A program made the translations under genes and the position numbers. This document shows positions 36,174 to 43,953 of a stretch of DNA of 50,493 nt, one piece after another; within the stretch, counting starts at the first letter, position 1, and the number at the start of each line of letters is the position of its first letter. The notes under the pieces are model-generated. The model was not told where the DNA came from. It was given only the letters and a program-made list of their open reading frames with translations, and did not search any database. The stretch is from Cellulomonas sp. (lineage in GTDB: Bacteria > Actinomycetota > Actinomycetes > Actinomycetales > Cellulomonadaceae): the NCBI GenBank assembly GCA_017882855.1, contig JADGOR010000005.1, forward strand, positions 1-50,493, read 5' to 3'.

Positions 36174-37024
36174 CCGCCGTCACGCTGACGACGGACCTCC
36201 CGCCGCTCGCCGCGCGGCCATGGTGGCGGCAGTGGGGAGCGTTGCGGCACGTCGCGCGGTTGCGAGCGGCGGCGATGTTCGCGTACCGCAACACGATGCT
36301 GCTGTTCCTCGGCGTCTCGATCGTGCAGATCTTCATGCTCAAGAAGGTGTGGGGGGCGCTCTATGCGGCCCGGCCGGGGGTCCTCGCTATCCCGCTCGCG
36401 GACCTGATCGTCTACCTCACGATCGCGAACCTGATCGTCTGGTCGTTCCCGACGCACACCGTCAGCCGGTACCTGCGCGAGCGGATCCGGGAGGGCTCCG
36501 TCGTCTTCGATCTGGTGCGGCCCGTCGGGTTCGTGCCGCAGATGGTGGCTCAGCTGGTCGGTGCCCTCGGCGGGTCGCTCGTCATCATCGTGATCGCCCT
36601 GCCCGTGGTCGCCCTGGCCGGCAGTCTGTCGCTGCCGGCCGGAGCGCAGGCCGCCGGGATGTTCGCGGTGTCGTTGCTGTGCGCGTACGGGATCGCCGGG
36701 CTGCTCTCGATGATGCTGTCGATGGTCGCGTTCTGGACCCTCGAGATCGACGGGCTGACGATGCTGTACGTGCTGGTCGCGAGCTTCCTCTCGGGGGCTC
36801 TCGTGCCGGTCGCGGTCTTCCCCGGGGCGCTGCGGACCGTGGTCGAGTGGCTGCCGTTCCAGGCGACCACGTACGTACCGGCGAGCATCTACGTCGGCTC
36901 GCTCACGGGCCCGGAGGCCTGGCGGGCCATCGGGCTGCAGCTGGCGTGGGTCGTCATCCTCGGACTGGCGGCTGCTCTGATGTGGCGGCGGGCGATGCGC
37001 CGCGTCGTCGTGCAGGGCGGGTGA
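36170..37024 (+). CDS. ABC exporter permease (COG4587 type)
   Basis: This is a 284-residue ABC-2 family membrane protein with six hydrophobic segments. The cytoplasmic loop RERIREGSVVFDLVRPVGFVPQMVAQLVG is the diagnostic stretch of this group. It is coupled to the ATPase through ATGA and to the next permease through TGATG. It should form one half of a heterodimeric export channel. Confidence 0.9.
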   Translation: MTAVTLTTDLPPLAARPWWRQWGALRHVARLRAAAMFAYRNTMLLFLGVSIVQIFMLKKVWGALYAARPGVLAIPLADLIVYLTIANLIVWSFPTHTVSRYLRERIREGSVVFDLVRPVGFVPQMVAQLVGALGGSLVIIVIALPVVALAGSLSLPAGAQAAGMFAVSLLCAYGIAGLLSMMLSMVAFWTLEIDGLTMLYVLVASFLSGALVPVAVFPGALRTVVEWLPFQATTYVPASIYVGSLTGPEAWRAIGLQLAWVVILGLAAALMWRRAMRRVVVQGG

Positions 37025-37893
37025 TGAGCGTGTCCGAGGCCGTGGCGACGACTCCGGCGCCGGCTGAGGTGGCACCGCTCCGGCCGACCTTCGCGGAGAG
37101 CGTGGGCGTGACGTGGACGCTGATCAAGGCGGCGTTGCGTGGTGCGGCGCAGTACCGGCTCAACTTCGTCCTGCTCGCGCTGATGGGCATCGCGTACCAG
37201 GGCAGCGGTTTCGCCTTCATCGCGGTCGTCCTCAGCCGGTTCCCGAGCATCGGCGGCTGGACCTTCCCGGAGATCGCCGTGCTGTATGCGCTCCGGGTGC
37301 TGGCGCACGCCACGTACCTGGTGCCGCTCTACATGCTGAACGAGCTGGATGACCTGGTCCGCAACGGCACCTTCGACCGGTTCCTGGTCCGCCCGCTCAA
37401 CCCGCTCATCCAGGTGCTGACCCGACGGTTCAGCGTCAACACGCTCGGCGATGTCCTCACGGCGATCGGGATCCTGACCTTCGCCAGCTCGATCGCCCAC
37501 CTCAGCTGGACCCCGGCGCACATTCTGTTCGCCGCTGCCGCCGTGCTGGGTGGTGCGCTGATCGAGGGTGCGCTGGCCCTCGGCATCTCGTCGCTGAGCT
37601 TCCGGTTCGTCGAGGTGTGGCCCGCCAGGTACCTGGTCGACAACGTGCTGCTGAACTTCGGCTCGTACCCGCTCTCGGTCTTCGGCTTCGTCGCGCAGTG
37701 GGCGCTGACCTGGATCCTGCCGGTCGCGTTCATCGCGTGGGTGCCCGCAGCGGTGATCCTCAACCACACCGGCGGGCTCGGCGTCTCCGGCGCGATCGCG
37801 TGGCTCGCTCCGGTGGTCGGCGCGGTGTGGTTCGCACTCAGCTACCAGTTCTGGCGGCACGAGCTCAAGAACTACACGAGCACCGGGAACTGA
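37024..37893 (+). CDS. ABC exporter permease (COG3694 type)
   Basis: This is a 289-residue membrane protein and the second permease half. It starts with a 40-residue cytoplasmic stretch, then TM segments from about 45, with the loop NELDDLVRNGTFDRFLVRPLNPLIQVL matching the R-x-G-xx-D-xx-L-x-RP pattern of the partner permease. It ends FWRHELKNYTSTGN. The ATG shares one base with the upstream stop. The exported compound is unknown; related systems are annotated as exporters of viologens, antibiotics or lipids. Confidence 0.9.
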   Translation: MSVSEAVATTPAPAEVAPLRPTFAESVGVTWTLIKAALRGAAQYRLNFVLLALMGIAYQGSGFAFIAVVLSRFPSIGGWTFPEIAVLYALRVLAHATYLVPLYMLNELDDLVRNGTFDRFLVRPLNPLIQVLTRRFSVNTLGDVLTAIGILTFASSIAHLSWTPAHILFAAAAVLGGALIEGALALGISSLSFRFVEVWPARYLVDNVLLNFGSYPLSVFGFVAQWALTWILPVAFIAWVPAAVILNHTGGLGVSGAIAWLAPVVGAVWFALSYQFWRHELKNYTSTGN

Positions 37894-37933
37894 GAGCGGC
37901 CGGTCATCGCGCGGGCGGGCCGGCGGAGGATGC

Positions 37934-38761
37934 CTACTCCACCTGGCAGTCGGTGCAGAAGTAGACCGCGCCACCGAGGTAGGCCATCTTCGCCACCCGC
38001 GCCCCGCAGCGCGGGCAGGGCAGCTCGAGAGTGGTGCGGCTCATCACGGTCGCGTACCCGCCGGGGCGGCCGAACAAGTCGCGTTCGGTGTCCCGCCCGC
38101 CGGCCGTGGTCATGTCGGCCAGGGTTCCGGTGACCGAGGCGAAGAGCACCTCTTGCTCGGCGTCGGTCAGCGTGGTCACCTTCCGCTTCGGGTGCAAGCG
38201 CGCGTTCCACAGAATGTCCTGCAGCACACCGTTGCCCAGCCCGGGGATGCGCTGACCGGTGGCGAGGAAGGCCTTCGCGGAGAGGGCGCGCGCTCTGCTG
38301 TCGACGAGCAGGGAGGCGAAGTATGCGGCGTCGAACGCGTCGGTCAGCGGCGAGGGCTTGGCCATGGCGACCTTGTAGTACGGGTTGTTGTTCTCACCGT
38401 CGTGGAACACCTGGATCCCGCCGTACATCGCCACGGTGACCAGCAACGTCGAGCCGTCGTCCAGGTCGATCCGCAACTGGTGCCTGGGCGGCAGCGCCGC
38501 GTCGGCGGGATAGAGCTGGGGGAAGGCGCCCTCACTGAGCACGATGCGCAGGTCGTCGGCCTCGACCGACAGGTGGCCGGCCCAGGCGGTGGCTCCGGTG
38601 ATCCGCCGGCCGACCAGGAGGCCCGGATAGCTCGCGGGGTCGCCGAAGAACCCCATCATCTTGTGCGGGGTGTGGTTGGCCTCGGCGCCGGTGACAGCGC
38701 GCCCGATGAGGGTGTCGGCGACCTGGGTGGCGAGGGCAGCGGCTTCAGGCAGCTCGATCAT
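37934..38761 (-). CDS. Fpg/Nei-like DNA glycosylase homologue lacking the catalytic proline
   Basis: This is a 275-residue protein with the fold pattern of formamidopyrimidine-DNA glycosylase and endonuclease VIII. The C-terminal zinc finger is complete (CPRCG...CTDCQ) and the helix-two-turns-helix region (IPGLGNGVLQDILWNARLHPKRKV) is well conserved. The N-terminus reads MIELPEA rather than MPELPEV or MPEGPE, so the proline nucleophile is Ile; Glu3 is kept. The usual RRGKYL lysine is replaced (AWAGHLSV) and the zinc-finger arginine of GRxTxxC is also not seen. Activity as a base-excision enzyme is therefore uncertain. The ATG at 38761 fixes the alignment of the N-terminus. Confidence 0.85.
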   Translation of the reverse strand: MIELPEAAALATQVADTLIGRAVTGAEANHTPHKMMGFFGDPASYPGLLVGRRITGATAWAGHLSVEADDLRIVLSEGAFPQLYPADAALPPRHQLRIDLDDGSTLLVTVAMYGGIQVFHDGENNNPYYKVAMAKPSPLTDAFDAAYFASLLVDSRARALSAKAFLATGQRIPGLGNGVLQDILWNARLHPKRKVTTLTDAEQEVLFASVTGTLADMTTAGGRDTERDLFGRPGGYATVMSRTTLELPCPRCGARVAKMAYLGGAVYFCTDCQVE

Positions 38762-38855
38762 GGACGGCTTTCTCGATGGTGACGGCTCGGCGTCAAGCGG
38801 CGCACCGCCAGAATATGACCCCCGGTCACGGCGCGGAGACGGAACTCCCGGACCG

Positions 38856-39476
38856 CTACTCGAAGCGCGCGGGGTCCCCGGCGCCCACCCGGAGCACCTT
38901 CGGGTATCCCTCGGACCAGTCGACGACGGTGGAGGCCTCCTTGCCGCAGTCCCCGGAGTCGACAACCGCATCCAGGACGCTGTCCAGCTCCTCCTTGATC
39001 TGCCAGCCCTCGGTCATCGGGTCCTCCTGATCGGGCAGCAGCAGCGAGCTGGACAGCAGCGGCTCGCCCAGCTCACGCACCAGTGCCGACGCGACCGGGT
39101 GGTCCACGATCCGCACTCCCACCGTGCGCTTGCGGGGGTGGGCCAGCCGTCGCGGCACTTCGTGCGTCGCGGGCAGGATGAACGTGTACGGGCCGGGAGT
39201 GGCGGCCTTGATCGCTCGGAACGCCGCATTGTCGAGGATCACGTATTGGCCGATTTGCGCGAAGTCGGCGCACACGAGCGTGAAGTGGTGCCGCTCGTCG
39301 AGGTGACGGATCCGACGGATCCGATCCGCGCCGTCGTGGCTGTCCATCCGGGTGCCGAGGGCGTAGCACGAGTCCGTGGGGTAGGCGATGAGCGCGTCCC
39401 GGCGCAGCAGGGCGACCACCCGTTCCACGATGCGCGGCTGAGGGTCGGTGGGGTGGATGTCGATGTACCGGGCCAT
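38856..39476 (-). CDS. YrdC/YciO-like (Sua5 family) protein
   Basis: This is a 206-residue protein of the Sua5/YrdC/YciO superfamily. The N-terminal half carries the nucleotide-binding pattern ALIAYPTDSCYALG, RIRRIRHLDERHHFTLVCADF and TPGPYTFILPATHEVPRRL. The pattern resembles YciO more than the threonylcarbamoyl-AMP synthase YrdC because the lysine-rich KxR motif is altered. Its cellular role is not established. The ATG at 39476 lies seven bases after TAGGCT (minus strand, 39484-39489). Confidence 0.85.
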   Translation of the reverse strand: MARYIDIHPTDPQPRIVERVVALLRRDALIAYPTDSCYALGTRMDSHDGADRIRRIRHLDERHHFTLVCADFAQIGQYVILDNAAFRAIKAATPGPYTFILPATHEVPRRLAHPRKRTVGVRIVDHPVASALVRELGEPLLSSSLLLPDQEDPMTEGWQIKEELDSVLDAVVDSGDCGKEASTVVDWSEGYPKVLRVGAGDPARFE

Positions 39477-39773
39477 GCGTTGGAGCCTAGGCCGAGGGAT
39501 CGTGCCTCGCGACGCGCACGACCGCTACGCCGGCCGACCCGAATGGCCGGCCCGCGCCGAACCCTGTCGCCCGCGTGCTCGTCACCCGGGCGACAGGCGT
39601 CTCCGGGCGCGAGCCCGGCAAAGTCGCCGCGAAGTCGTCACTCTGACGCTAGATCGTCACTTCAAACACCCGATCTCGCGTCAAAGTGACGACCTTGCGC
39701 CATCGGTCCGGACATCCCGGTACACAGGCGTCTCCGGAGACCGCCCCGCGAAACCACCCCTCGAAGCCACCAC
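39477..39773. other. Intergenic region rich in inverted and direct repeats
   Basis: These 297 bases hold no gene but several repeats. A hairpin CCGGGC-GCGA-GCCCGG is at 39603-39618. A 14-bp direct repeat ACAGGCGTCTCCGG occurs at 39593-39606 and 39724-39737, the second running into the perfect palindrome GTCTCCGGAGAC (39730-39741). A long inverted repeat spans 39634-39693. Confidence 0.7.
39634..39693. repeat. 60-bp inverted repeat with 16-nt arms
   Basis: Arms GTCGTCACTCTGACGC (39634-39649) and GCGTCAAAGTGACGAC (39678-39693) are inverted copies with one mismatch, separated by 28 bases. The spacer holds a third partial copy, ATCGTCACTTC (39652-39662). Confidence 0.85.
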
Positions 39774-39803
39774 TTGACTTCCCGCCCGTTTCGACTCTAT
39801 TGT
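39774..39803 (+). promoter_or_regulatory. Promoter of the TetR-controlled ABC operon
   Basis: TTGACT (39774-39779), an 18-base spacer and TATTGT (39798-39803) form a good sigma-70-like promoter. The transcription start should fall in or next to the operator that follows. Confidence 0.7.
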
Positions 39804-39809
39804 GAGCGC

Positions 39810-39831
39810 TTGTTCATGAACGCCTGTTCAT
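39810..39831. promoter_or_regulatory. Probable TetR operator
   Basis: The perfect palindrome GTTCATGAAC (39812-39821) is followed by another TGTTCAT half-site (39825-39831). It overlaps the predicted start of transcription of the operon that encodes the TetR regulator itself, so repression by that protein is likely. Confidence 0.65.
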
Positions 39832-39845
39832 ATAGAGGAGGAGAG

Positions 39846-40571
39846 ATGGCAGACATCACTCTCGACGGCCTGGGGAAGCGCTTCGGCGCGGTCACCGCCG
39901 TCGAGGACCTGAGCCTTGAGATCAAGCCGGGCAACGTGACCGCGTTCCTGGGCCCGAACGGCGCCGGCAAGACCACCACGATGCGGATGGTCCTCGGACT
40001 GGTCCGGCCCACGTCCGGTCGCGCGCTCATCGGCGGGCGGCCGTACTCCCGACTGCCCGAACCTCGGCGGACGGTCGGCGCCGTCCTCGGCCCGGACGGG
40101 TTCCACCCCGGCCGCTCCGGGCGCGACCACTTGCGCGTCATCGCGCGCGCGGCCCGGATTCCGGCCGGCCGGATCGACGAAGTGCTCGAGCTGGTCGAGC
40201 TCACCGCTGCCGCCGAGCGGCGGGTCGGCACCTACTCGCTCGGGATGCGTCAGCGCCTCGGGCTCGCGGACGCACTGCTCGGCGACCCCGGCGTGCTGAT
40301 CGCCGACGAGCCGGCCAACGGGCTCGACCCCGAGGGGATCGCGTGGCTCCGCGGCTTCCTCCGCTCCATCGCCGACGACGGTCGCACGGTCCTCGTGTCC
40401 AGCCATCTCCTGGCCGAGGTCGCCCGAACGGCAGACCGCATCGTCGTCATCGGCGACGGGCGGTTGCGCTTCGACGGCGACCTGGCCGAGCTCGCCGGAC
40501 CCGCCGGTCCGGGCGATGCCGACGCCCTCGAGAACGCGTTCCTTCGACTGACGGTAGGTGCAGCAGCATGA
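39846..40571 (+). CDS. ABC transporter ATP-binding protein
   Basis: This is a 241-residue ABC-2 type ATPase. It has Walker A GPNGAGKTT at 36-44, signature YSLGMRQRLGLADALLG, a Walker B that reads VLIADEPANGLDPEG and switch histidine VSSHLLAEVA. The ATG at 39846 follows a strong AGGAGG. The stop overlaps the permease start (ATGA). It is the first gene of a three-gene operon ending in a TetR regulator. Confidence 0.92.
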   Translation: MADITLDGLGKRFGAVTAVEDLSLEIKPGNVTAFLGPNGAGKTTTMRMVLGLVRPTSGRALIGGRPYSRLPEPRRTVGAVLGPDGFHPGRSGRDHLRVIARAARIPAGRIDEVLELVELTAAAERRVGTYSLGMRQRLGLADALLGDPGVLIADEPANGLDPEGIAWLRGFLRSIADDGRTVLVSSHLLAEVARTADRIVVIGDGRLRFDGDLAELAGPAGPGDADALENAFLRLTVGAAA

Positions 40572-41320
40572 CCACCTCGATCCGGAGCCTGTGGGCCGCC
40601 GAGCTTCTCAAGCTCAACAGCACGCGCGCCGCCCGTTGGATCGTCATCGGCGCGGCGCTGCTCGCCGCCTTCGTGATCAGCGGCGCCGTCGCCTTCGGGG
40701 GCGTTTCGCTGAACGAGCTCGCGACCGACGCCGGCCTGCGCACCGTCCTCGAGCACGGCGGGCTGGCCGCGATCATGCCGCTGATCCTCGGCATCCTGAT
40801 CAGCGCCGGCGAGTACCGGCACGGCACGGTCGTCGACACGTTCCTCACCGAGCCACGGCGCGCCCGGGTGATCGGGGCCAAGCTGCTCGCCGGCGCGACC
40901 GCCGGCGTCGTCGCGGGCATCGGGTGCGCCATCGCGACCGCGGTGACAGCCTCCGCGTGGTACTCGGCGAAGGACGTCACGTTCGACCTCGGGTCGACGG
41001 CGGTCGTGAGGAGCCTGGTCGGCATCGTGCTGTGGGACCTGCTCTACGCGGTGATCGGCGTCGCCGTCGGTTCGCTCATCCGGGCGCAGGCCGCGGCGAT
41101 CGTCACGGCAGTCGTCTGGATCTTCGTCGCGGAGACCGCGCTCTCGGAACTGGTCGTTTCGCTCGGGCGCTGGCTGCCCGCGACTGCCGCTCGAACCCTC
41201 GGCAACGCTCCCGACGCGGGACTGCTCCCGCAGGTCGGGGCCGGCGTCGTGCTCCTCGGCTGGGCGGCCGTCGCGGCCGTCGGAGCCGCGGCTGTCACGA
41301 TGCGGCGTGACGTGGCCTGA
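40568..41320 (+). CDS. ABC-2 type permease
   Basis: This is a 250-residue membrane protein with six hydrophobic segments and the conserved ILISAGEYRHGTVVDTFLTEPRRARVIGAKLL stretch that in ABC-2 permeases lies between helices 2 and 3. It is coupled to the ATPase through ATGA. Together they should form an exporter, probably of a toxic compound given the linked TetR gene. Confidence 0.9.
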   Translation: MTTSIRSLWAAELLKLNSTRAARWIVIGAALLAAFVISGAVAFGGVSLNELATDAGLRTVLEHGGLAAIMPLILGILISAGEYRHGTVVDTFLTEPRRARVIGAKLLAGATAGVVAGIGCAIATAVTASAWYSAKDVTFDLGSTAVVRSLVGIVLWDLLYAVIGVAVGSLIRAQAAAIVTAVVWIFVAETALSELVVSLGRWLPATAARTLGNAPDAGLLPQVGAGVVLLGWAAVAAVGAAAVTMRRDVA

Positions 41321-41333
41321 CCGGTCTGATTGG

Positions 41334-42005
41334 ATGCCCAGCATGAGCCCCCGGCGCGCGAAGGTCCTGCGGGACCGAGGCGACTCCGATTCGCCGGGGG
41401 CCCTGCGGCGGCACCTCATCGCTGTCACCCAGCACCTGCTCGCGGCCCACGGGCTCATCGGCTTGACCACTCGGCAGATCGCGCGCGAGGCGAAGGTGTC
41501 GGACGGCGTCCTCTACAACCACTTCGCCGGCAAGGACGAGCTGGTGCTCACCGCGCTGGGCGAGCGGGCGACCGAGCTCGTCCGGGACTTCCTTGCGGCG
41601 CGGCCCGAGCCGGGCGCCGCCACGCTCGAGCAGAACCTGGCTCAGCTGGCGCGCGCGGTGCTCGAGTTCAGCGCGGGCATCGTTCCCCTCGTCACCGGCC
41701 TGTTCGGCCAGGCGGACCTGCTCCACGCCTTCCTCTCGGGGATCCATGCCGACCAGGTCGGACCGCAGGCTGCGTTCGCGGCCACCGTCGAGTACGTCGC
41801 GGCGGAGCAGCACCTCGGCCGCGTGGCCGACGACGTCGACCCGGTCGCCGTCGCCCAGCTGCTGTTCGGCGCGTGCCAGCTGCATGGGCTCGTGTCGCAG
41901 CTGCGGTCGGCCGAGGATGAGGCGCCGGAGCAGGACGCAGTGCCGGCGGCCGATCTCGACGCGATCGTCGTTGTGCTCCTCCGCGCACTCCGCCCCGTGC
42001 GCTGA
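41334..42005 (+). CDS. TetR-family transcriptional regulator
   Basis: This is a 223-residue repressor. The N-terminal helix-turn-helix is GLIGLTTRQIAREAKVSDGVLYNHFAGKDELV (about 38-69), the classic TetR pattern; the rest is the ligand-binding domain. It follows the ABC permease by 13 bases and is likely to be autoregulated through the GTTCATGAAC operator upstream of the ATPase gene. Start choice is between ATG 41334 and ATG 41343, three codons apart. Confidence 0.92.
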   Translation: MPSMSPRRAKVLRDRGDSDSPGALRRHLIAVTQHLLAAHGLIGLTTRQIAREAKVSDGVLYNHFAGKDELVLTALGERATELVRDFLAARPEPGAATLEQNLAQLARAVLEFSAGIVPLVTGLFGQADLLHAFLSGIHADQVGPQAAFAATVEYVAAEQHLGRVADDVDPVAVAQLLFGACQLHGLVSQLRSAEDEAPEQDAVPAADLDAIVVVLLRALRPVR

Positions 42006-42018
42006 ACGTCCGCTCGGG

Positions 42019-43014
42019 CTACTTCCCGATCAGCGACATGTCGGGGTACCGGTCGCCGCTCACCGCGCCCTTCGGCATGGCGCCCTCGAGCGCCGCAAGG
42101 TCCTCGGCGCTCAGCTCGACGGCGTCGGCGACGACGTTGAGCTCCAGGTAGGCGCGGCGCTTGGTGCCCGGTATCGCCACCACGTCGTCGCCCCGGGCCA
42201 GCACCCACGCGAGCGCGAGCTGAGACGTCGTGATGCCCTTGGCCGCGGCGAGCTGCTCGATCGCCCGGAGCAGTGCGAGGTTCGCCTCGAGCGCCTCGCC
42301 CTGGAACCGCGGGTTCGCTCGGCGGAAGTCGTCGTCGGCAAGGGCCGAGGGTTCGGAGATGGCGCCGGTCAGGAACCCGCGCCCGAGCGGCGAGTATGCG
42401 ACCAGGCCGATGCCGAGCTCGCGGATCGTCGGGAGCGAGGAGTCCTCGATGTCGCGCGACCACAGCGAGTACTCGGACTGCAGGGCCGTGATGGGGTGAA
42501 CGGCGTGCGCGCGGCGGATCGTGTCGCTGCCGGCCTCGGACAGCCCGAGATGGCGGACCTTCCCCGCCTGCACCAGCTCGGCCATCGCCCCGACGGTCTC
42601 CTCGATCGGCACCTTCGGGTCGACGCGGTGCTGGTAGTAGAGGTCGAGGTGGTCGACGCCGAGGCGCTGCAGCGAGTCCTCGCATGCGGCCCGGACGTAC
42701 GCGGGCGCGCCGCTGATGCCGGGCTCGGCCGCACGGTGCTTCTCCCGCACGATGCCGAACTTGGTGGCCAGGACCACCTGGTCGCGGTGGCCCGCCAGGG
42801 CCGTCCCGACGAGGCGCTCGTTGGCGAACGGTCCGTACATGTCCGCGGTGTCGAACAGCGTGACGCCCAGGTCGATGGCGCGGTGGATCGTGGCGATGGA
42901 CTCGGCGTCGTCGTGCGCGCCGTAGAACTCGGACATGCCCATGCAGCCGAGTCCCTGTGCGGAGACCTCGAGTGCGGTGCCGTTCGCGGCGGAGCCGAGG
43001 ATTCGGGTTCTCAT
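42019..43014 (-). CDS. Aldo/keto reductase
   Basis: This is a 331-residue NADPH-dependent oxidoreductase of the AKR superfamily (Tas/YakC-like). The catalytic tetrad is visible: Asp and Tyr in [11 protein letters not shown], Lys in LATKFG and His in [13 protein letters not shown] contacts include [12 protein letters not shown] near the C-terminus. It reduces aldehydes or ketones in the cytoplasm. The ATG at 43014 overlaps the stop of a shortened MerR gene (ATGA), so the reductase is on that transcript. It converges with the TetR gene. Confidence 0.92.
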   Translation of the reverse strand: MRTRILGSAANGTALEVSAQGLGCMGMSEFYGAHDDAESIATIHRAIDLGVTLFDTADMYGPFANERLVGTALAGHRDQVVLATKFGIVREKHRAAEPGISGAPAYVRAACEDSLQRLGVDHLDLYYQHRVDPKVPIEETVGAMAELVQAGKVRHLGLSEAGSDTIRRAHAVHPITALQSEYSLWSRDIEDSSLPTIRELGIGLVAYSPLGRGFLTGAISEPSALADDDFRRANPRFQGEALEANLALLRAIEQLAAAKGITTSQLALAWVLARGDDVVAIPGTKRRAYLELNVVADAVELSAEDLAALEGAMPKGAVSGDRYPDMSLIGK

Positions 43015-43154
43015 GATGCGGGTCCTTCCGGGGTCGCTGAGAGGCAGCTGTCGTCCGACAGCTCGCGCTCGTAGTAGCGCAGCGTGTCCGGTGAGATCCC
43101 GAGCACGACAGCGGCGTCGGCGATCGAGCGGTGCGGCGCGGTGACGGTAGCCAT
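43011..43154 (-). pseudogene. MerR-family regulator with internal deletion (47 residues left)
   Basis: The frame encodes 47 residues. Residues 1-31 match the MerR helix-turn-helix ([22 protein letters not shown]); the following 16 ([16 protein letters not shown]) look like the end of a MerR protein. A full MerR regulator has 110-150 residues, so the wing, coiled coil and effector part are missing. Both ends are preserved: the start, with its operator just upstream, and the stop, which overlaps the reductase ATG as ATGA. This suggests an in-frame internal deletion. The remnant alone is unlikely to dimerise and act as an activator. Confidence 0.7.
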
Positions 43155-43162
43155 GGGGACAA

Positions 43163-43189
43163 GCCAAGACCTTGGAGTGCACTCCAAGT
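43163..43189 (-). promoter_or_regulatory. MerR-type promoter with 18-bp palindrome
   Basis: The perfect palindrome CTTGGAGTGCACTCCAAG lies just upstream of the MerR remnant. On the minus strand it is placed between TTGACT (-35) and TTGGCT (weak -10) with a 19-base spacer, the long spacer typical of MerR-activated promoters. Confidence 0.75.
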
Positions 43190-43256
43190 CAAGTGGGTGA
43201 CGAAGCGGGTTCGATCCTGGGTGCTGCACCGACGTCCCAGGTGCTACACTCGCGCC

Positions 43257-43526
43257 ATGCCCACAGTCCGGCCGCGCCACTCCGTCACCGAGACGGACGA
43301 GGTCGCGCGCGCGCTGGACGCCGCCGCCCGACGCTGGCCGGAGGACCGGGACTCCCGCGGACGGCTCCTGGTGCACCTGATCGACCTGGGCTGGAGCAGC
43401 TTGCAGATCGAGCTGGCCGACGACGACGACGCGTGGCAGCACACCGTGGACCAGACGGCCGGGGTGTTGGCCGGGGTCTACGGAGCCGGCTACCTGGACC
43501 GGATGCGCGAGGAGTGGCCGGAGTGA
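43257..43526 (+). CDS. Putative antitoxin of a PIN-toxin pair
   Basis: This is an 89-residue protein, acidic in its second half (IELADDDDAWQHTVDQ) and preceding a PIN toxin with a GTGA overlap. The N-terminal half (SVTETDEVARALDAAARRWPE) recalls small antitoxins but I do not recognise the DNA-binding family. The ATG at 43257 lies six bases after TACACT, leaderless. The role is inferred mainly from the position. Confidence 0.6.
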   Translation: MPTVRPRHSVTETDEVARALDAAARRWPEDRDSRGRLLVHLIDLGWSSLQIELADDDDAWQHTVDQTAGVLAGVYGAGYLDRMREEWPE

Positions 43527-43906
43527 TCGTCCTCGACGCGAGCGTGCTCATCGCCTTCCTGGACCCCACCGACGCGCATCACTCGAGCGCGCGCGACCTG
43601 GTGCGCTCGGCATCGGGCCAGGCGCTCGGAGCGAGCGTCCTCACGATCGCCGAGGTCATGGTGGCGCCGGTGCGAGCGGGCCGGACCGCCGTGGTCGACG
43701 ACGCCCTCGACGCTCTCCGCGTGCAGCGTCTCGCACTGACCGCGGACGTCCTCGTTGCCCTGGCCGAGCTGCGCGTCTCGAGCGGGCTACGGATGCCGGA
43801 CTGCTGCGTCCTCCTGGCTGCGCACGCGACCGGCGGCACGGTCGCGACGTTCGACCATCGACTGGCGGACGCGGCACGCGCCCTGGGCTTCGACACCACG
43901 AGCTGA
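43523..43906 (+). CDS. PIN-domain ribonuclease toxin (VapC-like)
   Basis: This is a 127-residue VapC-like toxin with all four acidic residues of the active site visible: Asp4 in VLDASVLIAF, Glu in LTIAEVMVAP, Asp in RMPDCCVLLAA and Asp in ATFDHRLA. PIN toxins cut RNA, often tRNA, in an Mg2+-dependent manner. The GTG at 43523 overlaps the antitoxin stop (GTGA), so translation is coupled. Confidence 0.85.
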   Translation: MIVLDASVLIAFLDPTDAHHSSARDLVRSASGQALGASVLTIAEVMVAPVRAGRTAVVDDALDALRVQRLALTADVLVALAELRVSSGLRMPDCCVLLAAHATGGTVATFDHRLADAARALGFDTTS

Positions 43907-43953
43907 TCAGCCGACGACACCGGCCGTTAACACTCGTCACGTACCCTCGCCTG

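Noticed and set aside
41642-43192. A 516-residue frame antisense to the TetR gene and overlapping the aldo/keto reductase
   Set aside because: Its translation is Arg/Pro-rich with no family match, and it is the shadow of two well-recognised genes.
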